The notes: generated by a model from the sequence alone, not told the origin. A stretch of DNA of 64,000 nt from an uncultured Pseudomonadales bacterium (GCA_947487765.1 CANKXO010000003.1:62001-126000); one strand, 5' to 3'. Shown: positions 46,774-56,578, counted from the stretch's first letter. Made by a program: numbers and translations.

Positions 46774-47840
46774 GAGAAATAATCCTGCAATCCTCCCTGC
46801 CTGCGAACATCTACTGTTGCACAGTGAAACGATCCACCAAATGGATAGTTATTTCTAAATGGGACAGGAATAGGCTCAAAGCCCCAATCGCTTAAAAAGT
46901 CATGCATAGGTGTTTCTTCAGCTTCAACTATGACTTTTTTCTCATTAATATTAAGCACATTCATTGAAAGCCACTTAAATGAGTAATACCAAGGATGTGT
47001 TTCAGGCAGAGTTGATCGTGGCGCTTCACGAAGCTCCCAATCACTATTCTTTAAAATATCAGGTAATTCTTTAACTGGGCGATCAGGATTAATTAGAATT
47101 TTTCCTGGAGCTAAAGGTACGAAAGTCGCATCAATATGTATCGCACGATAATCATCGAACTCTAGACGATGTATTCTGTAGCCTTGAGGTTCCATATGCC
47201 GACGGAGCCATTCAATACCCATATCATTGGTGACATGGCTGCGCTGAACAAATAAATCTTTACCACAGCGAGCTATATCTGCGGCATCAAAAAGTGGCTC
47301 ATATTCATTGGTAACATAACCTTCACCACGCTTCCAGTTATAGTCATAAGAAGCATTGGACATTTCAGGCTTAGGGGCAGCAGTCCATCTCGCCCCTGAG
47401 TTAAAGTATTCTTTTACCAGCTTGCGGTAAGCCCAAAATTCAAAGTAACGTGACCGCCAAGCCATTGGCGCTTCAAGAATTTCATCATTGAAAACAATGA
47501 GTACATCTCTTGGGTTAGCTTGACAGTTGCCACCTGTGCTGGACCATTTAGGAGTAACGATGGGGGTAGTATGATCAATAATATCAGGGCGCCTTACTTT
47601 AACACCCTCTTTTTTTAACACATCTACAAAATACTCAAGCTCTTTACTTGCTTTAGAAATATTAAGTGGAGAAACAGGCTGACCCGCGGCCTGAAGGTGA
47701 AATTGTCTTGAGCGATCAAGATGTTCAACGGCAGCTATAGCTTCAAAACCAATTTCCCACGTTAAATTAGCCGCTCCACCCAAAACGCCAACGATAACTT
47801 CTTCCAGAGGGTCCCATTCATTATTAGATTGTACTTTCAT
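46770..47840 (-). CDS. L-arginine:amine amidinotransferase (AGAT/StrB/SxtG family)
   Basis: About 356 residues from the ATG at 47840; an upstream extension to 47927 lacks support. The family moves the amidino group of arginine to an amine acceptor. Catalytic Asp, His and Cys are recognisable in FDAADIARCGKDLFVQRSHV, HIDATFVPLAPG and GGSFHCATVDVRRQG, and other conserved blocks include WDPLEEVIVG and WSSTGGNCQANPRD. Closest by eye is glycine amidinotransferase, but the residues before the catalytic His differ (see findings). First gene of a five-gene operon; the acceptor could be a carrier-bound amine made by the downstream decarboxylase. Confidence 0.92.
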   Translation of the reverse strand: MKVQSNNEWDPLEEVIVGVLGGAANLTWEIGFEAIAAVEHLDRSRQFHLQAAGQPVSPLNISKASKELEYFVDVLKKEGVKVRRPDIIDHTTPIVTPKWSSTGGNCQANPRDVLIVFNDEILEAPMAWRSRYFEFWAYRKLVKEYFNSGARWTAAPKPEMSNASYDYNWKRGEGYVTNEYEPLFDAADIARCGKDLFVQRSHVTNDMGIEWLRRHMEPQGYRIHRLEFDDYRAIHIDATFVPLAPGKILINPDRPVKELPDILKNSDWELREAPRSTLPETHPWYYSFKWLSMNVLNINEKKVIVEAEETPMHDFLSDWGFEPIPVPFRNNYPFGGSFHCATVDVRRQGGLQDYFS

Positions 47841-48326
47841 TGTATTTATCCAGAGATTATTTAAATTGTTAAGAACCAAATAAATATATATATAGCCCAA
47901 AAATATTGAAATAAAACTAGGAGACAAACGAATTTTTAATGGATAGAAATAATAAGAGCTAAACGCCCAAACAAAGAATCCATGTAAAAAAACCTCCTAT
48001 ATTCAACACGTAACCAGAACAGTGAACATATTTTATTATAATTGAGCCAACACAAATAGTGTTAACTGCGTCACATTTTTAATTATATCGATATTTGTGC
48101 AAAAATCAACCAACACAACAAAACTAGTAGTAGATCATACATAAAGAACTATTCTATTTACATTCTTGGCCATTCTGCTAGAGTCGTAAAGAAGGATTAT
48201 TGCTAAATGATATGAATTAATTGCTACAGATGCAGCATAGCCCTCTTACAAACTATATGATTAAATCATGGACGACATATTACTATTTAATAATTACACC
48301 TCAAGCCCGCAGGCAATAAGAAATCT
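47841..48326. other. Divergent promoter region of the glycan locus
   Basis: About 490 AT-rich bases between the amidinotransferase operon (minus) and the aminotransferase-glycosyltransferase pair (plus). It must hold promoters for both. No JUMPstart/ops element, clear operator or small gene was recognised. Confidence 0.5.
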
Positions 48327-49361
48327 GTGAGTAACTCAAAAGTAAAATACGTTGAAAATAAACCTGTCAATAACGAATCTATACAGAGATTGCTTTCTGT
48401 AAGCGCCAATGCAAACCATTGGACCAATTTTGGCCCTCTATCACACCAGCTAGAAGATAAGCTCTCAAACCTACTAAGCCTAGATGATCATTTGCGCGTT
48501 GTCGTTTGCTGCAACGCCACAGTCGCTCTTCATACATTAGTCGCGATGGAACAGACTCTAGCGCAAAAAGAATTGCGCTGGGCAACATCTGCTTTTGGTT
48601 TTTACTCTTCAGCTGATGGCATATTAAACAATGCTCAAATTGTTGATTCTGACGCCAACGCCATGCTAAATCTTAAAAAGGTCGACCCAGAAAAAATAGA
48701 CGGCATTATTGCAACCAATGTCTTCGGCCAAATGACAGATATGGAATCATATAGAGAGTACGCAAAAGCCCATAAGAAAGCATTGATCATTGATTCTGCA
48801 ATGGCCTTTCATTCGGGCAATCACATTCCTAACGAAATTATTAGCTTACACCATACAAAACCCTGGGGATTTGGAGAAGGTGGCTGCGCAATCGTACATA
48901 AAGATAATGAAAAACTCTTTAGAAGTCTGATTTCTTTCGGTCATGACACCTATGAAGAGCCTATTAATCGTCTAGCCATTAATGGGAAAATATCTGATAT
49001 CTCATGCGCTTTTATTCTAATGTGGTTGGAACAGATAACATCCCTTAAAAATGATTATAATGAGCAATATCAACGTATCGTTGATATAGGTCTACAGTGC
49101 GGCCTATCCGTATTAGCTGACAATTTGACACATCCTGGTATCCCTGCGAATGTACCTCTATTGCTTCCAAAGCCTAAAAAGCTACCACAACCAACAGATG
49201 TACCATTTGCTCGCTACTATCACCCTCTTGCAGATAGGGCTGAAGCGTGGAATATTTATAACCGTATATTAAATATCCCCTGTCATAGAGATCTTTCACA
49301 AGTATCTGAACACTCGATAAAAAATGCGGTCTTACATATATTATCTTTGCCGGAACAGTGA
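48327..49361 (+). CDS. DegT/DnrJ/EryC1/StrS-family PLP aminotransferase
   Basis: 344 residues. The family layout is visible: NHWTNFGPLSHQLEDKLSN at the N-terminus, NATVALHTLVAME (the 'TSAL' region), IIDSAMAFHSG (PLP-contacting Asp), and the presumed Schiff-base Lys in SLHHTKPWGFGEGGCAIV. Such enzymes transfer an amino group to a keto-sugar nucleotide, giving amino sugars for surface glycans. It is shorter than many members (about 370-390). GTG start at 48327; it overlaps the next gene by four bases (GTGA). Confidence 0.88.
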   Translation: MSNSKVKYVENKPVNNESIQRLLSVSANANHWTNFGPLSHQLEDKLSNLLSLDDHLRVVVCCNATVALHTLVAMEQTLAQKELRWATSAFGFYSSADGILNNAQIVDSDANAMLNLKKVDPEKIDGIIATNVFGQMTDMESYREYAKAHKKALIIDSAMAFHSGNHIPNEIISLHHTKPWGFGEGGCAIVHKDNEKLFRSLISFGHDTYEEPINRLAINGKISDISCAFILMWLEQITSLKNDYNEQYQRIVDIGLQCGLSVLADNLTHPGIPANVPLLLPKPKKLPQPTDVPFARYYHPLADRAEAWNIYNRILNIPCHRDLSQVSEHSIKNAVLHILSLPEQ

Positions 49362-50755
49362 CGGCTCGACTTACCTCTCTAATGAAGACAAGAAATACAA
49401 ATATGGCATCTAAAGCAGTACCAACCTCCTCGAATAAGAAACCGCGTATTTTATTTCTTGCAGCCGACTGCAACCCCCAATGGCACTCGCTACCTGCACT
49501 TATCGCTGAATATTACTTATCTTTGTGCAAATATGCAGACATTACCTTAGTGACTCAAGTCCGCAACCAAAAAGACCTCACTGCATTTTTACCTGAGGGT
49601 AGCAAGGTTATTTATTTAGATACTGAAGTGATCGAAAAACCGATACATAAATTATCGGAGTTTTTAACACGAGACCCAAATAAAGCCATGACATCCAAAG
49701 TCGCGTTTAGATATCCCAGCTACCTTTATTTTGAATACTGTGTTTGGAGACAACTGAAAAAACAATTAGATGCTGGAGAATTCGATATTATTCACAGAGC
49801 TAGTCCTATGTCACCAACACTCCCTAGCCTGATCCAATTTTTCTCTAAAGTACCATTTATGATAGGGCCAATTCTGGGTGGTTTAAAATGGCCAGATGTC
49901 TTTAAAGGAGAAATGCGCAGAGAAGGAGAATGGCTAAATTATTTTAGAAAGCTTCACCGCTTCCTGCCATTTTATCCATCCACTTACAAAAAAGCTTCAG
50001 CCATCCTAGCAGGCTATCAACATACCGTTAATGATTTACCAGACTCATGCCATCACCGAGTGGTTGAATTTTCAGAGGGCGGTATTTATCCGAAAGATTA
50101 TCCAAAACGAAAATTTAAGCAAAAAGAACAGCTAACTATTTTATTTGTAGGACGCATGGTGCCTTTTAAACAGCCAGAAATATTAATTCAATGCTTCGCC
50201 AATAGCCCTATATTGCAACAACATCGCTTAGTGATGATCGGTGATGGCCCAGAGCTCAGTCGACTAAAAAAAATCTGTCAGGAAAAAAACATTGCAGACA
50301 TAGTGACCTTCACTGGTTCAATACGTTCAAAAGAAGTTAGAGACTGGATGTATAAAGCTGATATTTTTGGTTTCCCTTCTATTCGTGAGCAAGGTGGCGG
50401 CGTATTAACAATGGCATCCATGAGCAGCATGCCCAGCGTTGTCGTTAATTATGGCGGCCCAGCTAAACGCGTTCCCTATGGCTGCGGTATTCGTGTTGAC
50501 TTGAACGATGTAGAAAAATTAACAACAGATTTTCAACAAGCACTTGAAAGCTTAGTTAGCGAGCCGGATAAAGTGGAAAGCATGGGGAAAGCAGCAAGAA
50601 AATTCACTAATCGATTTTACGATTGGAATTGGAAAGGAGAAAAGACCAGGGAAGTCTATGATTGGGTATTAGGAAAACGCTTGCATAAGCCTAATTTTTG
50701 GGATCCAATTGATCCACCCATTTCAGATTACGCAAGCGAAGAGAAAAATAATTAA
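49358..50755 (+). CDS. Glycosyltransferase family 4
   Basis: 465 residues from a GTG that overlaps the aminotransferase stop; the first about 25 residues are poorly folded, and ATGs at 49382 and 49403 are alternatives. GT4 signatures are LTILFVGRMVPFKQPEILIQ and IREQGGGVLTMASMSSMPSV (E-x7-type acidic site with a changed spacing), with GRKAARKFTNRF-like helix at the end. It is part of the glycan locus and coupled to an amino-sugar aminotransferase, so it may use an amino sugar donor. Converges with the sugar-dehydrogenase-like gene, overlapping by four bases. Confidence 0.9.
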   Translation: MTARLTSLMKTRNTNMASKAVPTSSNKKPRILFLAADCNPQWHSLPALIAEYYLSLCKYADITLVTQVRNQKDLTAFLPEGSKVIYLDTEVIEKPIHKLSEFLTRDPNKAMTSKVAFRYPSYLYFEYCVWRQLKKQLDAGEFDIIHRASPMSPTLPSLIQFFSKVPFMIGPILGGLKWPDVFKGEMRREGEWLNYFRKLHRFLPFYPSTYKKASAILAGYQHTVNDLPDSCHHRVVEFSEGGIYPKDYPKRKFKQKEQLTILFVGRMVPFKQPEILIQCFANSPILQQHRLVMIGDGPELSRLKKICQEKNIADIVTFTGSIRSKEVRDWMYKADIFGFPSIREQGGGVLTMASMSSMPSVVVNYGGPAKRVPYGCGIRVDLNDVEKLTTDFQQALESLVSEPDKVESMGKAARKFTNRFYDWNWKGEKTREVYDWVLGKRLHKPNFWDPIDPPISDYASEEKNN

Positions 50756-52890
50756 TTACAATTATTTAACTCGTTAATCCATTCCTCAACAACTTGCGTA
50801 GCTTCACTATCCTCAATCAAAGAAGCTAATGGAGGCATACGCAACCCAGAATCTAAGGTTTGCATTCTTAATAACAATGTAGACTGCATTGCATTACCAG
50901 GCTCAACTCGAAAAGCCCCTGGAAATCCAAAATCTCCAAGCGTAGCTGATACATTACATGTATTTGTTAGAGAAAGCGGTGTCGACACCCTCAAATCGAT
51001 GAAGCTGGCTGACGCTCCCGGGCGATGACAACCAGAACAATTACTGTGTAAATAACTACGGGCACGACTCTCAATACTCGCACTTTGATCATTAATAGTT
51101 GCTAATGGGGTATATTGACCAATATCAATTACTTGAGAGAAATAGGATCGATTCAAGTGATTTAAAAAATTCTCATCTCTTGATAAGTCTTCGTAGTGCT
51201 GCTGAACTACTTCCAACCCCAAACTAACATTAGCAGCAGCAGTATGACATTCAAAACACTGATTACGACCTGGAATAGTATGTACAAAATCACCTGCATC
51301 AACAGTCTTTCCTGCGCCCAGCAATACCGCTTCGGATTGATCCCCATTCCATTCGTAACTATAACCTCGCCATCCATTTGGAAAACTCACCATTAGGCGC
51401 GTTTCTAAATAACGATCATCAGCGAGGAAGTGTTTTATTAAAATACTGCCCTCAGGAAAAATAAAATCACCGTCTGCGTCTACAGTAATGTCAGCCGCAT
51501 CGGGAATAGCAAAGGCTCGTGCTTTATTAGCACTATCAGACCAGAGCTCACTATTCACCTGATAATCGACAACACCTGGCGCTGATGTTTTAGCAACTGT
51601 ATCAAAGCAACCTGTCTCACTTAAGTTTTCAGGCATAACAATTGTTGAACCACCGCCAGTCAAACGATAAATAGCATCGCCAATACCAGAAGATGCGAGA
51701 TCAAGTGCGTAAATTTCTCCCTCCTGGTCTTGAGCGAAACTACCTAAAGTTAATCCTGATGTTGTCAGCGGAGCAAAAGCAGAACCTGAAGAACTATTCG
51801 AAGGAACACTCAAGATGGACTGCCCAAACGTATCGCCAAAAATAAATTGCCCACCTAAATCAGGAATCGCTGACCCACGATAAACATAACCACCAACAAT
51901 GGAAACACCTGTCGAACGACCATATTGGGTAATCGGCAATTCTAGTCCCGACATATCGCAACTGGAACTATTGTGACAACTATTCGCTTCCATAATAGGC
52001 CAGCCGTAATTGCCACCCGCAGAGACTCGATCTATTTCTTCAAAAGTAGATTCACCCACATCCCCTAACCAGAGGTTACCTGTTGTAGAATCAAAGCTCC
52101 ATCGCCAAGGATTCCTAAAGCCATAGGCGTATATTTCCGGACACTGGTTTGAGCCAACAGCTTCTCCTATCTCACACCGAGCCTGGCCAGTATTGAAAGG
52201 GTTATCAGAAGGAATACGATATGGAGATTGATTAACATCAATTCGAATAAGGCTACCATGTAAATTATTCAAATCCTGTGATGTTGTTGCATCGCCCCCT
52301 CCATCACCAAAACCCGCATACAAATAGCCATCTGGGCCAAATGCAATATTGCCGCCATTATGGTTTGTTGCGGGCTGCTCAAGGGTCAATAAAATTTGCT
52401 CGTTGCTAGCGGTTAGGTTTTGAGTATCAACATCAAATGAAGAGAGTGTCGAGCGACCACTCTGATTAATATCACTATAGAGAACAAAAACTCGATTATC
52501 TACTGGATAATTCGGAGAAAAAGCAAAACCAGTGAAACCAAACTCACCACTGATTGTAACTTGCGAGCGTATATCCAGTACCGTTGCAATCGCATCCGTA
52601 GAACTATTATTTGCAAACGTCACCAAACGTCCATCACGTAATGCTAAAACCCAACGACTAGAATCATTAGGCAATTGCATCATTGCCATAGGTTGAGATA
52701 AAACAGGGAGGCTGGGGAATGCACGAACAAATGAGTAATCACCAGCATTTGGGATAAGCGCAGGAGCTAGACATGTCGAATTAGATTCACGAACCGAAGG
52801 GGTAACCGGTGTTGACCCGGATGAAGAGCCACCACCGCCACCACAACCATAGAGCAGGTGACACAAAAGAAGAATCGTTAAAAATCGCAT
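50752..52890 (-). CDS. Lipoprotein with PQQ-type sugar dehydrogenase propeller and c-type diheme-like domain
   Basis: 712 residues. A lipoprotein signal ends in LLYGC, followed by a Gly/Ser-rich linker (residues 16-35). Residues 45-400 form a glucose/sorbosone dehydrogenase beta-propeller: GFAFSPNYPVDNRVFVLYSD, TNHNGGNIAFGPDGYLYAGF and YGFRNPWRWSFD. The C-terminal part has two c-heme motifs, CFECH (about 545) and CSGCH (about 618). This suggests a periplasmic-face quinoprotein or sugar oxidase passing electrons to its own hemes. PQQ binding is expected for the family but the key residues were not checked. Confidence 0.85.
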   Translation of the reverse strand: MRFLTILLLCHLLYGCGGGGGSSSGSTPVTPSVRESNSTCLAPALIPNAGDYSFVRAFPSLPVLSQPMAMMQLPNDSSRWVLALRDGRLVTFANNSSTDAIATVLDIRSQVTISGEFGFTGFAFSPNYPVDNRVFVLYSDINQSGRSTLSSFDVDTQNLTASNEQILLTLEQPATNHNGGNIAFGPDGYLYAGFGDGGGDATTSQDLNNLHGSLIRIDVNQSPYRIPSDNPFNTGQARCEIGEAVGSNQCPEIYAYGFRNPWRWSFDSTTGNLWLGDVGESTFEEIDRVSAGGNYGWPIMEANSCHNSSSCDMSGLELPITQYGRSTGVSIVGGYVYRGSAIPDLGGQFIFGDTFGQSILSVPSNSSSGSAFAPLTTSGLTLGSFAQDQEGEIYALDLASSGIGDAIYRLTGGGSTIVMPENLSETGCFDTVAKTSAPGVVDYQVNSELWSDSANKARAFAIPDAADITVDADGDFIFPEGSILIKHFLADDRYLETRLMVSFPNGWRGYSYEWNGDQSEAVLLGAGKTVDAGDFVHTIPGRNQCFECHTAAANVSLGLEVVQQHYEDLSRDENFLNHLNRSYFSQVIDIGQYTPLATINDQSASIESRARSYLHSNCSGCHRPGASASFIDLRVSTPLSLTNTCNVSATLGDFGFPGAFRVEPGNAMQSTLLLRMQTLDSGLRMPPLASLIEDSEATQVVEEWINELNNCN

Positions 52891-53001
52891 TATTTTATAG
52901 TTAGCTAATTGTAATTTATTTAAATCTACACCTTATAAATAATATTACTTGTATCCGCCTCACAAATAATATTTTTTAGTTTGCGTAATTGAGACTAAAA
53001 A

Positions 53002-53586
53002 TCAGTGTCGGCGTTGATGCCTTTCTAAATTTTCTTGTCGTTTTTTCTCACTTTTTTTCAATAAAATATAACAGGCACCTACACCCCCATGCTGGGGTTG
53101 AGCAGAATGAAAGGCGAGAACTTCACTAATCTGTGGTAACCAATGTGCAATATGACTTTTTAATATTGCAGGTGTTTTACGACCCTCGCCTTTTCCATGA
53201 GTAATTAAGGCACAACGAATATCATTGGTCATACAATCTCGAATAAATTGATAGACTTCTTGGCGCGCCCGTTCCACAACCATACGGTGTAAATCCAGAC
53301 GAGCATCAATACTGTATCGGCCTAGGCGTAGCTGCTTATAGACACCGTGCTGGACACCTGGGCGTCTAAATTCTAGAACTGCCTGAGCATCAAGTTGTTC
53401 AACTTCACTCTCTGCTAAGGGATCCAACTTTTTGGCTAAATCAGATTGAGCAGCTTCTCGACGAGCTGAAAATGCGGATTGGTGAAAAGCTTGCTTTTTA
53501 GTGGCAGGACTTAGTTCCACGCGCTTTTTTGTTGTTATCGGTCGTACATCCCCCATGGCTTTCATAAAATCTTCATCTTCAGACAT
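53002..53586 (-). CDS. smrA: Smr-domain endonuclease SmrA (YdaL-like)
   Basis: 194 residues. A charged N-terminus (DEDFMKAMGDVRPI is the family opening) leads to a C-terminal Smr domain (about 100-185) with LDLHRMVVERARQEVYQF, ALITHGKGEGRKTPAILKSH (H-G-x-G) and AFHSAQPQHGGVGACYILLK. Stand-alone Smr proteins are DNA/RNA nickases; E. coli SmrA has such activity. ATG at 53586. It is downstream of acs behind a terminator, so transcribed separately. Confidence 0.9.
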   Translation of the reverse strand: MSEDEDFMKAMGDVRPITTKKRVELSPATKKQAFHQSAFSARREAAQSDLAKKLDPLAESEVEQLDAQAVLEFRRPGVQHGVYKQLRLGRYSIDARLDLHRMVVERARQEVYQFIRDCMTNDIRCALITHGKGEGRKTPAILKSHIAHWLPQISEVLAFHSAQPQHGGVGACYILLKKSEKKRQENLERHQRRH

Positions 53587-53719
53587 GGGAACACCTCAAA
53601 TACTTCAGCTTAGTTAACATTCCAGCATTACTTGCCATAGTAATACATAAGTCATTTAAGCCTATATAAGTTCTGAGATGCAAGAGTCTTAACGATAAAA
53701 ATGCATTATCGATAAGCAA

Positions 53720-53767
53720 AAAAGCCACAAACCCCACCGTTATAAAAGATTAAGGTTTGCGGCTTTC
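53720..53767 (-). terminator. Rho-independent terminator of acs
   Basis: Reading the minus strand, AAAGCCGCAAACC (53766-53754) pairs with GGTTTGTGGCTTT (53733-53721) with one wobble, and TTTT follows. It lies about 50 bases after the acs stop. Confidence 0.85.
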
Positions 53768-53816
53768 AACCATCATATACCTAATATGTTCACATCAGTA
53801 TATAAGCATCAACCTG

Positions 53817-55745
53817 CTATCGAACTAAGCGGTGATCAATCAACTCATCGACTACTGATGGATCAGCAAGCGTTGATGTATCCCCTAAATTATCAAGCTC
53901 ATTAGTCGCTATTTTACGTAAAATGCGCCGCATAATTTTACCTGAGCGTGTTTTAGGCAATCCAGGAGCCCATTGAATAAGATCAGGCTTAGCAATTGCA
54001 CCTATTTCTTTCACGCACAGACCAACAAGCTCTTTCTTAAGCTCATCGGTAGGTTCATCCCCCTGCATCAACGTGACATAGGCGTAAATACCCTGCCCTT
54101 TGATATCATGGTTATAACCCACAACGGCAGACTCAGCGACTTTAGGGTGAAGTACCAATGCACTTTCAATCTCTGCGGTTCCCAAGCGATGGCCACTGAC
54201 GTTCAACACATCATCCATACGGCCTGTTATCCAGTAATAACCATCCTCATCTCGACGGGCGCCATCGCCCGTAAAGTAATAACCGGGGTAAGTGCTGAAA
54301 TAAGTATCAATCAAACGTTGATGGTCACCAAACACTGTTCTGATCTGACTAGGCCACGATGACTTAATGACTAGGCTACCCGCTCCCGGCCCTTCAATTT
54401 CTTTGCCGTCACCATCCAATATCGCTGGTTGTACGCCAAAAAATGGCAGAGTCGCAGAACCTGGCTTAAGATCAGTTGCACCTGGCAACGGCGTTAACAT
54501 ATGAGCACCGGTTTCTGTTTGCCACCACGTATCAACGATAGGACAACGGCCTTCACCGACGACATTGTGATACCACTCCCAAGCCTCTGGGTTAATTGGT
54601 TCACCCACGGTTCCTAGAATTCTCAATGATTGGCGTGATGTCTTGGTAACCCATTCATCACCAGCTCCCATCAATGCTCGCAGAGCAGTCGGTGCCGTAT
54701 AAAAACTGGCGACATTGTGCTTATCAACCACTTGCCAACAGCGAGAAGCATCGGGGTAAGTAGGCACCCCTTCAAACATTAAACTGATAGCCCCATTCGC
54801 AAGTGGCCCATAAACAATATAAGAGTGCCCTGTGACCCAACCAACATCAGCGGTACACCAGTAGACCTCTCCCTCCTGATAATCAAATACATACTTATGG
54901 GTCATTGCAGACTGGAGTAGATAACCAGCTGTTGTGTGGAGCACACCTTTCGGCTTACCTGTCGAACCAGAGGTATAGAGAATAAATAAAGGGTCTTCAG
55001 CCTCCATCACCTCCGGCTGACATTGAGCAGAGGCAGCTTCAACCGCATCGTGATACCAGACATCCACCATGTCATTCCAAGCGATATTGCTACCGGTGCG
55101 CTTAACAACAACGCAAGTATGTACATTAGGGCACTGGTTAACCGCTTGATCCGTATTTGCCTTTAACGGAATCGCTTTGCCACCGCGTACACCTTCATCA
55201 GCAGTGATAACAACCTGACAGTCGGAATCTATAATCCTATCCCGCAAAGCGTCAGGAGAAAAACCGCCGAAAACAATCGAGTGCACAGCACCAATACGCG
55301 TACACGCTAACATTGCATAGGCTGCCTCAGGAATCATAGGCATATAGATACAAACGCGATCGCCTTTTTTCACACCTCGATCTTTTAGCACATTCGCCAA
55401 TCGACATACGGCTGAATGAAGCTCTTTGTAAGTAATATGTTTGGAATCAGCTGGGTCGTCACCTTCCCAGATAATCGCGGTTTGATCCCCTCTTGCATCT
55501 AGGTGGCGGTCAATGCAATTCTCAGAGACATTGAGTTGTCCGCCGTCAAACCAACGGGCTGTCCCCTTATGAAAGTCAAATTCGTTAACGGTATGCCATG
55601 GTTTTTGCCATGTTAGAAACTGTTGGGCCTGCTCTCCCCAAAAACCTTCAGGATCAGTCACAGATTGCTGATAGAGAGATTGGTACTTAGCTTTATCGAT
55701 ATGTGCTTGCTTAGCCATCGACGATGGAACGCTGTAAACGGACAT
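53817..55745 (-). CDS. acs: Acetyl-CoA synthetase
   Basis: 642 residues of the ANL superfamily, making acetyl-CoA from acetate, ATP and CoA. Motifs are [58 protein letters not shown] and the C-terminal [16 protein letters not shown] with the acetylation-controlled Lys. Length and alignment match E. coli Acs throughout. It is a single gene with its own terminator. ATG at 55745; ATG at residue 10 is less likely because the family alignment starts earlier. Confidence 0.97.
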   Translation of the reverse strand: MSVYSVPSSMAKQAHIDKAKYQSLYQQSVTDPEGFWGEQAQQFLTWQKPWHTVNEFDFHKGTARWFDGGQLNVSENCIDRHLDARGDQTAIIWEGDDPADSKHITYKELHSAVCRLANVLKDRGVKKGDRVCIYMPMIPEAAYAMLACTRIGAVHSIVFGGFSPDALRDRIIDSDCQVVITADEGVRGGKAIPLKANTDQAVNQCPNVHTCVVVKRTGSNIAWNDMVDVWYHDAVEAASAQCQPEVMEAEDPLFILYTSGSTGKPKGVLHTTAGYLLQSAMTHKYVFDYQEGEVYWCTADVGWVTGHSYIVYGPLANGAISLMFEGVPTYPDASRCWQVVDKHNVASFYTAPTALRALMGAGDEWVTKTSRQSLRILGTVGEPINPEAWEWYHNVVGEGRCPIVDTWWQTETGAHMLTPLPGATDLKPGSATLPFFGVQPAILDGDGKEIEGPGAGSLVIKSSWPSQIRTVFGDHQRLIDTYFSTYPGYYFTGDGARRDEDGYYWITGRMDDVLNVSGHRLGTAEIESALVLHPKVAESAVVGYNHDIKGQGIYAYVTLMQGDEPTDELKKELVGLCVKEIGAIAKPDLIQWAPGLPKTRSGKIMRRILRKIATNELDNLGDTSTLADPSVVDELIDHRLVR

Positions 55746-55807
55746 GATGCCCCCGGTTATTATTTATATTGACAGTAAAGGAAGACATATAGCGTACTAA
55801 GAGGCCG

Positions 55808-55944
55808 ACAAGAGTACAATAGGAGGAGCGTTAGACTTTGGTGAAAGTTACGATGAAAGTATAAGAAATGAGTTAGATTCACTTACTATTCAAGAGCTTA
55901 TAGAGGCATTAGAACTGAGAGTTACACAAATCACTTGTCATTAA
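55808..55944 (+). pseudogene. Short open frame with strong ribosome-binding-like sequence, no start codon
   Basis: After AGGAGGAG (55821-55828) a frame reads LDFGESYDESIRNELDSLTI and continues to TAA at 55942-55944. It looks protein-like but has no ATG, GTG or TTG in frame after the in-frame TAA near 55800. It may be the tail of a lost gene. Its end overlaps the 3' end of the convergent SRPBCC gene by 14 bases. Confidence 0.2.
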
Positions 55945-56497
55945 AAGACTCCACCGCATCCTTTTCTTCGCGCTCAGCAACGTCTTTTAAACGCTCCATC
56001 ACAAGCGGCAACTCTTTTTTGAAAGTCCCAGCTGATAGCGCATAGATAAGCCATTTCAAAGGGCCTTTAAAGTCAACCTCATGGGTAAAGGTTGTATTAC
56101 CATTATCGTTAATTTCAAAATATCGTTTTAATTCAATCGTGCTGTATAAGGGAAGCTTTAAACTTTCAACAAATGCATGAGGCGCATTAACGTCAGTTAA
56201 TTCAAATTTAGTTTTAAAAGCACCATCTGCCTTTATATAACCCACAGCACCTGTAGTGAAGTCTGAATTATCAACTAAGTAAGAATATTCAAGAAGGGTA
56301 TCAAATTTTTTCCAGTTTTCGACATCCGACCACAAGCGCCATATAGTGCTTTTTTCAGCGGTAGTCTCTACTGAATATTTGAATGCACAACCTGGCAATT
56401 TAATAATTTCGACCGCATTTACCTGAGTACAGATAAATGAAAAAAGGAATAGAAAAAGGGGATAAACAGTCGTTAACCGAGGTATGACTTGATTCAT
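55931..56497 (-). CDS. Exported SRPBCC-fold protein
   Basis: About 188 residues from the ATG at 56497 (an ATG at 56515 is also in frame). A signal peptide (VYPLFLFLFSFICTQVNA) is followed by a SRPBCC/START-like domain (about 35-165) with the polyketide-cyclase-like pattern WRLWSDVENWKKFDTLL and FTHEVDFKGPLKWLIYAL. These helix-grip folds bind hydrophobic ligands. A periplasmic lipid- or metabolite-binding role is plausible but untested. It stands between acs and panD, same strand, without an operon link. Confidence 0.8.
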   Translation of the reverse strand: MNQVIPRLTTVYPLFLFLFSFICTQVNAVEIIKLPGCAFKYSVETTAEKSTIWRLWSDVENWKKFDTLLEYSYLVDNSDFTTGAVGYIKADGAFKTKFELTDVNAPHAFVESLKLPLYSTIELKRYFEINDNGNTTFTHEVDFKGPLKWLIYALSAGTFKKELPLVMERLKDVAEREEKDAVESFNDK

Positions 56498-56578
56498 AAC
56501 ATCAACATACAGCAACCTGTATTTAACTTGCTATACAGGTTGCTCAGTTCAGCCAACTCTTAATCGACTAAGAGTTAT

